In this document: positions 1-12,500 of the stretch, piece after piece
How positions within the stretch are numbered: position 1 is the first letter of the stretch
How the letters are laid out: every line of letters starts with the position of its first letter
DNA from: Clavulina sp. PMI_390
Taxonomy: Eukaryota > Basidiomycota > Agaricomycetes > Cantharellales > Hydnaceae
DNA length: 64,000 nt
Assembly: GCA_015039315.1 (NCBI GenBank)
Contig: WIDE01000024.1
Span: 2,713 to 66,712, forward strand
Direction of reading: 5' to 3'
Notes under the pieces: model-generated
Database searches by the model: none
The model's input: the letters and a program-made list of their open reading frames with translations, nothing else
What the model was told of the DNA's origin: nothing
Program-made: the position numbers and the translations under genes

Positions 1-709
1 GTAGCTATCGAGCACCCCCATGATCGGGCAGGGTTCAGAGCGACCACTGGTAATCAAATTGGTGATTAACCAAGGGGGCATTGATTATACGGAGATCAGT
101 ATCGAGTTCTTATATCTACATAGCTCGTACCAGAGTACTATATTGTAGGTGATGATGTATCGCTATGTGCTTCATCAATAATGCTAGCTTGAAACTGAGA
201 GATTCATAGCAGTTGGATGTTGAATCATCTTCTAGCAAATCCGGACCTTCTCTTAGATCGCTTTGAGAACGGATTAAGTCAGTAGCATGGGCGCGATGCT
301 CCCTTGAAGCTCATGAGCGACGAGAATTGTTCTGTCGCACGCTGACTCCAATTTCATATAATGGGAGCAGTCAGTGCTTGGGCGCTGAGATCTTGCGGTG
401 GCAGAATGTCGATCTCCGAGGTTGGTTGATCGCCGATCACACGTTATTTGACCAATAATGAGGGGGTCTTAGGACCCCCCGGGGGAGGTGGTAGCACCTG
501 GGGGGTGTCAAATAGCTTTTCCCTTATTTGTAAGTCTTAATACTTCTAGTTTCAGGCCCAAGGCTTGAGCTAAACATCTTCTCACATATCATTATTGATT
601 GGGGACATGCGTGTGGGGGCAACCGTTGATGAGACATTGGATCTTATTCTGGGACGTGCAAAAAACTTCAAGCGGCGTGCTTGCGGTAGTTTCTGGCAAA
701 GTGGTTGTA
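1..709. other. Repeat-like non-coding region
   Basis: No convincing gene. The short open frames here lack homology I recognise and overlap repeat sequence on both strands. Around 443-521 there is a GC-rich stem-forming stretch described separately. The region borders the foldback element that starts at 710. Confidence 0.5.
443..521. repeat. GC-rich hairpin, possible LTR junction
   Basis: The segment is bounded by an 8-bp inverted repeat (TATTTGAC / GTCAAATA) and contains an inner stem GGGGGTC-TTAG-GACCCCC followed by AGGTG-GTAG-CACCT. The purine-rich run ending in GGGGGGTGTCA resembles the polypurine-tract/LTR junction of Ty3/gypsy elements, where LTRs commonly start TGTCA. No second LTR or pol frame is visible, so this would be at most a remnant; the LTR reading is inference. 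Confidence 0.25.
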
Positions 710-1712
710 CAGTGGCGCTTAAAATAAACTGGACCCCCTCTTTCCAGCTAACTAGCGGAATTCTCACAAACAATTTACGGTGGAACCTAGTAGTAACTAT
801 CAATAGTTTAGCTAAGGCCCTATTGGGGGCTTAAAATAAAAATATTGTGTTTGCTCCAGATTGAGAGGTGGCCGGGAACACAGGGTGCATTTATTAACTT
901 TTGCAATAGATAATAAAGTGCATCCAAAACTCTTATCAGATGAAAGATCTCACTCATATGAGCTTACTGATAAAATTTTGGACCCGATTCTCTATCTACA
1001 GCTATCAGAAATGATGCATGAAGTTGGCAGTTTTGGCCAGTTTGTGCCGAAGCCAACAGTAAACTCACCAAAAATGGCTGTTTTGCAACGCTGATTTTGA
1101 GGGCTCAGAGTGAAGAACAGTGACGGGAAATATATCGTGAAGCTCGTATGATCAAGCTCTTTTGCTTTATTGGAGTTTTAATCACAGTTTATTATCTCCT
1201 GTAAAAGTTAATAAATGCACCCAATGTTCCCGGCCACCTCTCAATCTGGAGCAAACACAATATTTTTATTTTAAGCCCCCAATAGGGCCTTAGCTAACCT
1301 ATTGATAGTTACTACCGGGTTCCGCCGTAAATTGTTTGTGAGGATTCCGCTGGTTAGCTGGAAAGTGGGGGTCCAGTTTATTTTAGGGCCTGTCTGGATG
1401 TAGCAACGGCGAAATCATAAAACGCTGCTACGATTCCGTCTCGGAGCCAAACACCCCGGGATTTTGCGGTCCTGGCGCAAGCTACTCACTAAGCCAGTAG
1501 GCGAGATTGAAGGTGTCTGAGAGCCCCGCATCCAAATTTCAAGCTAGACTAGTATAGAATCTGAGGCATAAAAGTACGCCTCTGTGGAGCCAAACAAGTC
1601 ATCGCCGATCTTCGTAAAAACTTCCCACGACAACACCAGACACGGTTTTATGATTTTCAGGTTGTAGCAACGTTGCTACGATCGCATCCAGACAGGCCCT
1701 TAAGCGCCACTG
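710..1712. mobile_element. Foldback MITE, Tc1/mariner-like (TA target site)
   Basis: Two long inverted arms: about 710-904 pairs with about 1203-1385 continued at 1702-1712. Termini read CAGTGGCGC... and ...GCGCCACTG, each flanked by a TA dinucleotide (708-709 and 1713-1714), the target-site type of Tc1/mariner elements. The arms are about 195 bp and differ by scattered substitutions. The 300-bp centre has no transposase-like frame, so the element is non-autonomous. The right arm is interrupted by a second element (1386-1699); without it the element would be about 686 bp. Confidence 0.8.
1386..1699. mobile_element. PIF/Harbinger-like MITE nested in the foldback arm
   Basis: A 314-bp insertion with inverted termini GGGCCTGTCTGGATG / CATCCAGACAGGCCC, flanked by a duplicated TTA (1383-1385 and 1700-1702). 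Comparing with the uninterrupted left arm of the host element (around 718-730) shows exactly where it inserted and that TTA was duplicated. A 3-bp TTA duplication and GGG-starting ends are typical of PIF/Harbinger MITEs. A subterminal GTAGCAACG / CGTTGCTAC pair is also present. No coding capacity. Confidence 0.8.
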
Positions 1713-3532
1713 TACGTCACGACCACCGTCTTGCGGACGTTTCATTGGCCTCGTCATTTATCACCGCTCCACGACACGACATTGTCACTGGACCGCCGCA
1801 AATGTGGGCGAAAATAGATTGGCAGAGACGAGGGGCCTGAGCCCTTCCATGAGGTATCCTACTTTATGCCGCTCCCTGAAAATCCTTCCATGGAGTAGGT
1901 GTACGTCAATTCTTACATTTATATCCTTCAATTTATATCATTGAATTTTGCTCTACTAAACGGTACTGGCCGACTCTCATGCCCCCGGTATACCCTATTT
2001 CATCTGACAGTGTGAACCAGGTTTTCCGAACCCATGAGGCCCCGGAGAATTGATTCAATCAGGAGTCCAGCCGGATGAGGCTTTGGGTAGCTTGTTATAT
2101 ATGACTTCTCACATCTCCTTACATTTTCCTATGAGATTATTAGTTTTGCTAGTTTTTGGGATGCCGCGACCCTCAAGTCGAGGTTTGGTAACATTGGGTT
2201 GACGCAATTTGCACCCTTGAACATCAGCGTTAGCATCCCTTGTTAGTACATCACAGCGCAAACTTATTTTTGGGCCGTAACATTCGCAGCTTTTCATTTC
2301 ATCAGCCGTTCTTGAGCGTGAGGGTCGAGCAATCTTACATTGGATCAGTCACTTCTGTCAGTGGCTGAGACGCTCCGCGAATTTCAGCACTCTCAATCAC
2401 ATCATATGTTAAAAACTAGAGGGGGTTTTCTACGCTGACTAGCTCGCCAGAATAACAATAGCATGATGTATTCAGTCTCGTTCAGCCTGTTACTGGAGCT
2501 CTTGTTTGAAAGTGGTCAGGGATTTGGAGGATTCAGCTTCTTTATCAGCCCATAGCACGTAGTCTCCGTGGTCAAATCCTACAATAAAAGCTAGCCGCGA
2601 GCTCTATGCATTTTGACATTGTCTTACACCGCGTGATGCAGTGAACGCTATTGGGTTGGGCTGGCCACAAGACCCGCTTTAGCCTGTCAATCACGTCCGG
2701 ATAACAAACTCCTGACTGTTCACAGCGGACCAACAGAAGCCTGTACAGGGTGTGTGTGGGCAGAGCTGACACCAGGTTTCTCATTTCTCGGTGAGGCATT
2801 GACAGCACCGAGGTTCCTCTATGGTGGCATCTTGGCGGTTCCCATGACTTGCATCCTGTGACAGGCCATGGTTGTTCCTGGAATCTCTGCTGTCTTAGAG
2901 CCGAATGGTTCTAGGAGAGTAGAAAAATTAGCAGATGGTGGTCCTATCTTATAAACAGAAAGGATCAGATGGGTGCCTGCATCCTCATCCAAGGGGAGAG
3001 ACGATCGCGATCCGCCTTCGATCTTCGGAGGCGAATCTCCAGCCCCGAGTTAAGCGTTCAACCTTACCATTGGTCAAGACTCATAAAAAAAACCTTCCCC
3101 GCATTGATACTGTAGCCACAGCCGCTTCATGTATCGGAGATTGTGAGAGAGGGACGGCGGCTATCTTCTGGCTCGGCACCACCGCTCTCAAACCTCGTGC
3201 TCGGGGATGTCGATGTCAAGTCTTGACAAGGCTTTACTGGCCCACCTGACCTCTTACGGCTCTTCCTCCTCCTTGAAGACGCCTCTCGACCCACGCGTCT
3301 TTCAAATGCACTCGATTCGAAGCGAGAGCGTAAATTTGGAGAGGATCGGTGTGTCCACCGAAGGACGGGCCAGCAACCACACCGTTTGAGGGCTGAGAAT
3401 TACTCACGGCCGATTCGTCACAGCACCGCGCGGCATCCACTAGCTTTTTCGTATAAAATCGTGCATTGTTACAGTATTCCCATTCCTCTCATCCCCCTTC
3501 CCTCATCATTGCCCAAAGCCTCATTCTTGACT
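1713..3532. other. Non-coding, probably old repeat sequence, then NTF2 promoter
   Basis: I see no supportable gene. The stretch up to about 2500 has the mixed composition and broken frames of decayed repeats; frames near 2935-3389 lack intron logic or recognisable domains. The last 150 bp, pyrimidine-rich with a TATA box, are the promoter and 5' leader of NTF2. Confidence 0.5.
3452..3458 (+). promoter_or_regulatory. TATA box of NTF2
   Basis: TATAAAA lies 81 bp upstream of the NTF2 ATG and is followed by a pyrimidine-rich leader (CCTCTCATCCCCCTTCC), a common fungal core-promoter layout. Confidence 0.55.
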
Positions 3533-4283
3533 ATGAGTTTCCCCGAGATTGCTAGAGCCGTGAGTCACTCTTCTGACCTGACAATGTCCTGTGCCCTCAG
3601 CTAATCCCTTTCGTGACGCTCAGTTCGTCAGCCACTATTACCCTACGTTCGATTCTGGCTTAAGTGCTCGCAACAACCTAGCTTCTCTTTATGTGTGTTG
3701 AATCACGCTCTAGCAACGCTTGTGCCGCGTCTATCTGATCAAAATATACCATGCAATTAGCGACCTGAGTCCATGTTGACTTGGGAATCAAACCAAGTCC
3801 AAGGCACTCAAAACATCATTGCTCAGCTAACGGTGCGCCTCCAATATTAATCATGATAAATCCAAGTCTCGCTGATGCCGTCACCCTCCGTGCCCCCTCA
3901 TATAGAAGCCTGGGTTGGAAAAGGTGAAGCATGCAGTCACAACCACTGACGCCCAGCCTTCTCCGGGCAATGGGGTGGTTGTTGTTGTCACAGGTTCGAT
4001 GGTGGTGCGTGCTGATCACTATGTTAAGATTCCCTACGGTGGTTTGATTAATGGGTTTCATGTGCTGGTTTGCTTACTGGCTGCTAGATCGATGAGGCGT
4101 ATGATAAACCTCTGACATTCACCGAGACTTTCCACCTCCAGCCAATCCCTGGTCAACCGGGTGGATTCTTCGTGTAAGTTATCTTGTTTACTCTGTAGAC
4201 TTGAGATCATAAGGGACTGACGACACTTGCGTGCTTTGATCTACGGTAGTTATAACCAGATATTCAAATTAATTCTTGGTTAA
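3533..4283 (+). CDS. NTF2: Nuclear transport factor 2
   Basis: Six exons, 3533-3559, 3624-3692, 3761-3832, 3906-4004, 4088-4173 and 4250-4283, join in frame to 128 residues, the usual NTF2 length. The start MSFPEIARA runs into FVSHYYPTFD, then RPESMLTW, TTTDAQPSPGNG and a FHLQPIPG segment, all landmarks of the NTF2 fold; the end is NQIFKLILG. NTF2 carries Ran-GDP into the nucleus through contacts with FG-nucleoporins. Because exons are 27-99 nt and introns 64-83 nt, no long open frame marks the gene and it is easily missed. It sits directly beside the repeat-rich left end, upstream of the kinase gene. The splice sites were chosen by phase and by match to the family. Confidence 0.9.
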
Positions 4284-4908
4284 ATCACTGAGGATTCAAG
4301 ATATTATTCCCGAAGTGGCCCTTTTTCATGTATTTTGCAGTCCGCATGGTGTCCAAATAAATTCTCGAATGCTGTAATGCTTCAGCAATGACGATGCGGC
4401 AGCTACAGGAAGCATGCAGCTTGCCTCAATGAAATCAGGAAACATGGTTTCTTTTGTACCCTAGAATCAAATGACCCTGTTTGACTCCACGCATGCAAGA
4501 TGCTGCATTTTGGATATCTGTAAGATCGAACCGGCATGTATGAGAAAAGTCGTGCTGACATAGTGTTTCATCGTGCCAGTTGGGTGATAATGACAATTCA
4601 GTTTCGCGCGAGGTTGTCAATCAATCAATTAACGAAGCAGCGAGCCTAAGTAAAGTAATCTCAAGATGTTGTTGTAGATCCGACCTCTGGACGAGGTATC
4701 ATCATGAATACAAGGCAGCAGCGGATGAGCGTGGCGAAGGAACTGCCCATAGCCCAGAGTGATATATTGTGAAGGGGGAATGAATCTGCTGAAAATGTGA
4801 TGTGGCGGGAGATGCCGGATTCCTGAGGTCACACTCTGCTGTTCTCATTCGTAACGGTCTGCGCGCTGTTTTGATGTGCTACTCCTAGCTTGGACGACAT
4901 ATCCAACG
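4284..4908. other. Intergenic region
   Basis: About 625 bp between NTF2 and the kinase gene, both on the plus strand. It must hold the NTF2 3' UTR and the kinase promoter. I see no RNA gene, repeat or clear TATA box. Confidence 0.5.
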
Positions 4909-7900
4909 ATGGCGAGCTCAGGCAGCAAGTTCTCATTATTCAAGCGGGATCGTCCACCACCAGTCCCAGAGAAAGACGTAACGTATCTGACGCCGTCTCC
5001 TGCCGCGACGACACCAAGTCCCACTGCAAACGGCTCTGCCAGTAGCAATGGCAATGGTCATACCTTCTATGCTTCATCCAGCTACGCCCGCTCAGCAACC
5101 TCGCTATCGATGAACTCGGCGCAGCGCTCCACGTCGCCCAAGTCGCATCTTGACTCGTCCCAGTTGCCGGGGCCTTCCACTCCTTCCAAGTCTCCCAATG
5201 CCAGTTCATCTGCACGGAGCATCCTCACTCTGAGAAAGGCTATTGCAAAATTTCCAGCACGCATGCCTCCACTTCCTACACGAAAACCTTCCAATCATTC
5301 GCTTTCAGCCAGCAGCGCGACCGCCTCCTCAGCCGAGAACACTCCTGGTCCAGGTGATGATCACGGTGACGACAGTATTTCTCTCCCGTGGAACATCCAT
5401 GTGAGCAATTACCCCCCCTTGGCTGGCCAAGACTAGTACTGACTCTGTGTATCCATTTGCTAGCATGATCTCCATGTCGAACCAATAGAAGATGGTCTCG
5501 CGGGCCTCCCCACCTCCTGGGCAAACGCGCTCACCAAAGCCGGCTTCACAGACGAAGAAATCCAGGCAATGTATTCCAGACAGCGACGTCTTCCTTCTAA
5601 CTTTGCGACTAGTACCCCACCTACTCCCACATCCGCCGCCGGCAATGCAGCAGCTGCGCCCAAAGTCCCAGGACGGGCTGTCCCCACCCTGCCGAGGTCC
5701 ATAAGTCCCACCTCCTCTGCCGGCCAGAGACCATACTCGCCCAACTCGTCTCAACAATCCACCTTCACCTCAGACTTCCCGAGCGAATTCGGATCCATAC
5801 GCATCCGGGCTCGAGTCGAATCGCCTCCTCCTCCTGTCCCAACTCACCACGCCATACCCCGTAAAGCCGCTCCTACACTCACAATAGACGCAGCTGCGTC
5901 AAATGCTATCACGGCCAGCTCATCCAGTTCTATTCATTCCAAAGTACCGTCTCCCCCGCCTGTGATCAACTACTCCACAGCGGACTCTATACCTCGCGTA
6001 GATCTCCCTGCAGCCGAAGTCACCGTTGTTCCACCACAGCCAGAGCCAGAACCGGACAGAGACAGTGATCAACGCTCCCAGTTTTCTGACGAACCTGATG
6101 ATGATGACCAGCGCGCCGGTTCGTCCTCTGAGGAAATAAATGCCTCCTCAGGTCTTCTTTCTCCCACATCACCCGTCACACGAGCACCGATTGCTCCTCC
6201 ACGACTTTCATTAGCCGGCGAATCCAACGGGGATGGCGACTGGTCATCTTCCCTACTTTCTTCCTTTGGTGCAGACTTTGGCCTGTCCGAATTTTCTTCC
6301 TTTTTGTCCCCTTCGAACCCACCATCTGCGGAATATGCCACCAGCTCAAATCCTAGTCCCGACTCTCCTGTGCTCAAAACACCCACTCCCATGTCTCAAT
6401 TCTCCCTCTCTCTTGCGCAATCCCCCGACCTATTATCATCTCCCCAGAGAACAGACTTCAGGCGTGACACAATTCGTCCAGGGAACGTTGTTTCTCCACT
6501 AAATGTCGAGCTCAAAGCGCCTTCAGCATCAACACTTCAAGAACCTCCACGCAGTGCCAACTCATCGAAAGTCTCCTTGCGATCAGACTTCACTGATGGC
6601 GAGGCAGATCCTGATTCATCACGTGAATCGCTAGAGGACCTGCAAACGGCGGCGATTTCGGATGCACAAAACATCAAGCGTGTTTCTATGACTGGGAAAG
6701 TCCAAGCGGTTGCCGTGCGAGCAAAGCGTCATTCCGTTTCAGCAGCACGCCCTGGCTCGTCGTCCAGTACAGCGTCCAAGGTCGAGAACCCACTGCGTTT
6801 CTCGAAATTACACTTCCCGCCGGTCCCCGTTACCATCCCAGCATCGCCATCCCCGTCTGTGAACCGTTTGCCAGCTTCACCTGTGACAAATGGCGGCACT
6901 TCCCCTTCCTCCTCAGCGTTGTCTCCTGCTGCCCAGTTGGCTGCTGTGATGAATGGCGCCAACGGAGCCGGATCCGCAGCAAAGCGGCGCCCTCCTCCGA
7001 TTCGAGAGACTAATGTCTCTCCTGCCCCTTCGTCCGTTGATGAACCTCCCACCCCAGGGTTGACCAACAACTCGAGGCAGAGTACCTCTACGCATACGGA
7101 GGCATCCTCCATCATTCGCTCGCCCCTAACGAGTCCGATGGCCCAGACATTCAGTAAGCGAAGCCACAACTCGTTTACTCAGGAAATTTACGAGGAAGAC
7201 GAGGACGATAATGGGCTGGATGATATTACCAGTGCCTATGGTACCGAAACGTACATTGAGGACGATCGCAGCACACAGAGGTACACGCATCTCATGTCTG
7301 AGACTGATGTGGCATACCTACAATCACCTCCGCCTCTCCCCACACCATCAATACGCACTTCCCGCCACTCTCCTCCTACTCGTCCCATCCCGAGTCTTCC
7401 TGGTTCGAATGGGCTCAATATCCCTGACCCTGTCTCACCCAACACCCCCGCTTCTGCCTCTTCTTTCTCCACCACGTACGCAATGTACACTGGGGCAGGC
7501 TCGATTCAAAACGAGTCCAACAAAGAGAGTCCTAATTCGCCGCTTGGCACTCGATCCTTCCCTCGTCATCCCGCCACAATCAATTATGCACAAGAGTCGC
7601 CCACTTTGGGGAGTGAGTTGACTCCTCGAGGCGTCCCTTCACCCCACGGTAGCACCCGATTATCTCCCAATTCGGGGCTTGGAATAGGATTGTTGATGAC
7701 CGGGGCCGCTGGGACTGGTTTGCAAACACCTGTCGCATCGGAGAGGTCACCAATCTCACCGCTCGATAAGGATCTTCCTCTCCCGCCTGCCGATCCTGAG
7801 CCGAATTACAGTCCTCCCCAACCGTCCAATTTGCTGCAGGTCAATGATACGCGGCCCGTGAAGCGGCAGAGCTCTATGGCGACGCTCGACTCTATGGGTC

Positions 7901-9145
7901 GTAGCCAGCGACTCTTTGAACCTCTCTTACCCTACCTCTCCATTACGGATCCTCTTGTGCGCTTCTCAGAGCTTACACAGGTTGCTGAGGGACAGTGGGG
8001 TCCTGTCTATGCTGCTCGTGCTAAAGACGCTGCTCCACCGCTTCCCAAATCTTCTGCCGCCAGCATCTCGGGGTCGTCGAATGCCTCGACCTCACGCTAT
8101 GGCACACTCGTTGCCGTGAAGACAATCCGAGTGGAGGACGAGAACTCACCCAAGGTGCTTTCCCTGGCCCAGGAGATGTCAATCATGGCGGATGTGCGAC
8201 ACGAGAATATTCTCAATACGGCGGGCTTATTTGTGAGCGATGATACTCTGTGGGTCGAGATGGAGCTCATGGAGAGGAGCTTGGCGGATATCTTGCCACT
8301 CATTGAGGAAGGATTGAGCCCGTCAGAGCCCGAGGTTGCAAGGTTTGCTGCTGATGTGAGTTCACGGATTGTTTTCCATGACAGTATGCCAGAAAAACGA
8401 ATGTGTCATCCTGACATTCTGGTATCCTCTTCTGTAGGTTCTCACCGGAATTGCGTACCTGGAGACGTTGAATATTGCCCATCGTGATGTCCGCTCGGAC
8501 AACTTGCTGATCACGAGGGACGGATTCGTGAAACTGGGTACGTCACGCAGCCTAGACTTCGAACTGTTCTTTTTCACTCATTTCGCCCATGTTATCATTC
8601 TGTAGCCGATTTCTCTCAGGCCGTCGTCACCCAGAAAGGCCAGTTGCTCGATTCTGTTGTTCCAGTACCTCCATACTGGATGGCGCCAGAGATGCGACTG
8701 TACGTCCCACGAGTTTTCATGTCCATGCGTGCTGGTTGCTAACTATCGCCATCCTATTTAGTGGGAGACCGTATGATCCACATCTGGTGGACGTGTGGTC
8801 AGTCGGCGCAACGGTGTGGGAGATCATCGAAGGCTCCCCTCCTTTCCTTGATATCGAAGACCCACGAGACTTTGGCGAGCGCTGGCCTGCTCTACGTCGT
8901 ACCGATTTCTCGGTTGCTCTGCATCAATTCCTTCGCATCTCCTCCGAGCCAGATGACTGGCGTCCGCGCGCCGCCGAATTGTTGGAGGTATGTCTTAGTT
9001 GATGTCATAACCAGCCCAGTACATAATATCTGACGGATTGCCTCTATTATAGTCTCCTTTCATTCGCAACGCTTGTGACCGCAGCGAGATCGTCACTCTT
9101 CTTGCTGAAGTGCGCGTTCTCGAGGACGGGCTTTACGATCAGTGA
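4909..9145 (+). CDS. CRIB-domain PAK/Ste20-like protein kinase, degenerate catalytic motifs
   Basis: Six exons (4909-5400, 5464-8355, 8438-8537, 8606-8699, 8762-8987, 9053-9145) encode about 1,298 residues. A CRIB/PBD-like motif, ISLPWNIHHDLHV followed by GLPTSWANAL (about 160-195), is split by intron 1; such motifs bind Cdc42/Rac GTPases. A roughly 790-residue Ser/Pro-rich linker follows, then a C-terminal kinase domain from about residue 997. Visible: AEGQWGPVY in place of a full glycine loop, VAVK (lysine kept, about 1050), HRDVRSDN (1143 on; catalytic-loop Lys is Arg), ADFSQ (1162-1166; DFG is DFS), PYWMAPE and DVWSVG. This points to a PAK-family member with weak or no activity. An upstream in-frame Met at 4876 is possible; 4909 gives a PAK-like basic start. 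It converges on UTP10. Confidence 0.82.
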
Positions 9146-9508
9146 TCAATTATTCATAGATACCTTGCACGCAATTTTGTCTGCTTTCCACATTTTGCTC
9201 GCTTGCTTTATCTTCTGCCTTTTCAACTCTTGTCTCTCGTTCACTTCATTTAACGCTTTGGTTCTCACTCCTTCGATCTATATTTCTTTTCTTTTCTTTT
9301 TTCTTCCCTTCAGGTTGACAACTAGCATCACGCATCCTTGGATCTCCTTGTGGCATATACCTGGCCTAATTGCTGATCACAAACGGGTTTGGATGGACAC
9401 TTTATTCCATACATGCAATTTATCACTTTCTATCTACTACGGAAAATGCGCGTAGCGTAGGTTCACGAATATTATGGCGAGTATGAGGGTGCGATACACT
9501 GTCTGACA
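9146..9508. other. Convergent 3' intergenic region
   Basis: 363 bp between the stop codons of the kinase (+) and UTP10 (-). T-rich (runs of TTTCTTTTC) and expected to hold both 3' UTRs. No gene seen. Confidence 0.6.
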
Positions 9509-12500
9509 CTAATGATCGCCAATAGGTCCTGAAATGCCTTCGATGATGCGCTTCAGTTTCCGAGCCTCTTTCGCCACACTGTCGTTTTCATCTTCTGCAC
9601 ACTCGTGAATGAAGGTGATGGTATCTGTCACGAATGCTGATAGGAAGAAGCGTAAGTTGATGCGGTTATCATCAGTTACAAGATCGATCGGATGCTCACG
9701 AGAAAGCAGGTATCCAGCTGTAGTCCAGACCTGGACAGCAGTGCGCAGCGCGAGAAGGCGTACACGTGCGTCCTCCGAGCGCGTTTGCATCAAAATGTTG
9801 AGGTTGAGCGCCTTCAGATGGTCCTCCCTTGTCATTGCCGCAGCCAAGTGAGCCAGGCATAGCGGGAGCACTTCCGTGCGGTTATCAGAGGGTAACAGGG
9901 GCTGTACAGCGATCTGCCCGATAAGTGAGCTTGAGATGGACGCCAGTTGCTTGTCGTTCCAAACACCTGTGGGTCAAACGAATCAGCCCAAAGGATTTAG
10001 GATCGAGGAATATGGCACACGGACTTTCACTATTCTTCAGTGTAAGACTCTCGTCCACCAAGTTTATTATGGTGCTCCATAGCGTGGTATCAGCCACTTC
10101 CTTCTTGCTGAACTGCTCAAATACTTCGACAAGAGATGGTAGGAGAGAGGCAGCATATGGGGCCATCAAAGTCTAAACCGTAGAGTGTTAGGATATCAAG
10201 TCCGTATCAGCAAACTCGAAGACCCACATTGAATGTTTGAAGCAAGCTGCTCATCACACGGCAGGTCGTGACCTTGCGACGATTTATGTTTTCTAGATAG
10301 CCATGCACGCTGAGCGTTTGGTTCTATCACGTTAGAATGCAATCGGGCTAACCTGAAGAGTGCCCGTCTGAAGTCCAAGCCCAATCCTGCAAGCGGCGGA
10401 AGAGTGGTGTAAATAGCACCTCACTGAGTTTTGTAGCAAAGGCAAGGAAGGCACGGATCGCCTGAGCTTCAATTGCACCGATAACCTTGAGTCACGCGAA
10501 TGTCAGATACTACTCAAGGGAGTTGGTTTAGATCTTACCTCGGACGACGCGCCTTCAGCGTTGGACGGGAGGTCGAATACCTCCAAGAACATGGTGAAGA
10601 GCGGCCTCAGCCTTTCCACGACTTCAGCGCGTGGGGCGTTAGTCAAGGCACGCTCCAAGAGGTCAAAGAAGTCTTTCAGGGTATCAGACTAGTGAAGAGG
10701 TCAGCCTATTGCCCAGCCGAATAACAAGAAGACACTCACGGAAGGATCCGCATCCCACAGCTGCAGAAGAGTAGGCAACACTACGGAAGCTGGTAGCATT
10801 TTTGATGCAGTATCCATAAGTACTTCGATACGAGAACGCAGTGGAGGAGACGCCAGAAGCTTCACGTCGAGGAGACCAGTGACCACTGCACCGAACTCCG
10901 CGCCCCAGAACGAAGGAAGGGTTGATAGTGCAGTAGACAGCACAGATATAGCATCTGATCAAAGACAGTTAGTTAATACCCTTGGGATGAACAGTATTAC
11001 ATACCTGAGCTCAGCTCAGGCTCAATGCGCATGCTCTCGATGCAGAAGGCAATGAGCTTTCTCAAATGAGGAATCAATCTGGGGCCGAGCTTTTGCCTGC
11101 AGCAGTAATGTTCAGCATTGAGCAACAGCACAGATGTTATGAACTCACATCAGTGCCTCGAGAGTAGGAAGAGCCTCTCCCAGAACACCCCGCATATATT
11201 CCATGTCAAGTAGCATAGGGGTAATTACCGTTAGCGCACCCTCCTCTGTCGGAGAAGCTGCTGACGCAACCGCTCTCAGTGTACGCAGCTCCGAAACGAG
11301 TGTAGCTGGAGACGCTGAAGATTGCATAATCTTTCCCATGTGCTCGACGATCGCAGCAATATTGGAAGCAACTTCCATTCGTCCAGTTGCAGAAATCGTG
11401 CCGACGCGATCAGCAAGCAAGTCAAGAGCAGCACTTGCAAGCTGTAGTGAAGATGCCATGCTCAGGTCGTGTTACATCGGGAGAAGGACGATGGCGCTCA
11501 CCATTTCGTTCTCGGACGTAGCAACGATCTGAATAGCACTCATGAAACGTGCTACAGGTATTACGTCGAGACCAGCAATGAGCGCGTCTTGCGCCGCTTC
11601 GGCTACACTATCCATGACGTGAGGTTGGGTCGGCTTCCTTCCAGAAGCGAGGGCGAGCAAGATCCCAATAATCCAGTCAATCATTGACCCGTATGGATCT
11701 TTAGGAAGCCGAAGCACTTCTTTAGGCCGTAGTTCTTGCCAAGCATGAAGAATAAAGTATATCAACGCGTGCAACTGGGCACGAGGGCTGCCAGATGCTT
11801 GTTCACTGCCGGAAAGGGGTAAGGGTGTGCCATCGATGACAAAGTGTTTTCTAGTAGTACTTACGTAGCTGGAATGAGAAAGGTTTTGATATCGGAGGAG
11901 GGTGACGCCATTTTCTGAGTAAGACGCTCGACTTCCCGTGCAGTCTCCAATATAACCTACCAGAACATTAGAAATCGCCAGACTAAGATACTTACTCTCT
12001 ATTCACCTCGAGTTGCGTAGCGGCGCTTTGACGTTTCAGGAGTAGAAGAGCTGGAGCTAGGGTGAGCGCACGGTCAACGGCACTTTGTCTAGCGACCTTG
12101 AGGGAAACGCGGTCAACCAGGAGCAAGCAAACTGGTGCAAGGAACAAATCAGTTCCAAGCGTTTGAGTAAAATGGTTGAGGAACCTAAAACGCGAGTCAG
12201 CATGTGACCCCTTAATGTAAAGATAAATGCGCACTTGTTTCGTCGATGTTGCGGTACGTGGCTAGCAGCATCAGTGAACAACGCAAGGAACTCGCGCGCG
12301 GCAATATAGAGATCCAGCCCAACCGCTTGATCTCGTCGCAGGTGGGAGACCATTACTGGCACAATATTGGTGATTGCCTACAGAATTGTTAAGCACTGCA
12401 AAGACGCTTGTGACGGAACAGTGTATATGCCCACCTGCTGTACCACTTTGAAGCTGAACTCATCATCTCTGTGAATCACATTCTTATCGATGAACGTAAA

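Noticed and set aside
2109..2297. 62-codon minus frame in the repeat-rich left end
   Set aside because: Looks like a chance frame in dispersed repeat sequence; no start context, introns or domain support it as a gene.
6729..7169. 146-codon minus frame inside the kinase gene
   Set aside because: Shadow of the Ser/Pro-rich coding sequence on the other strand.
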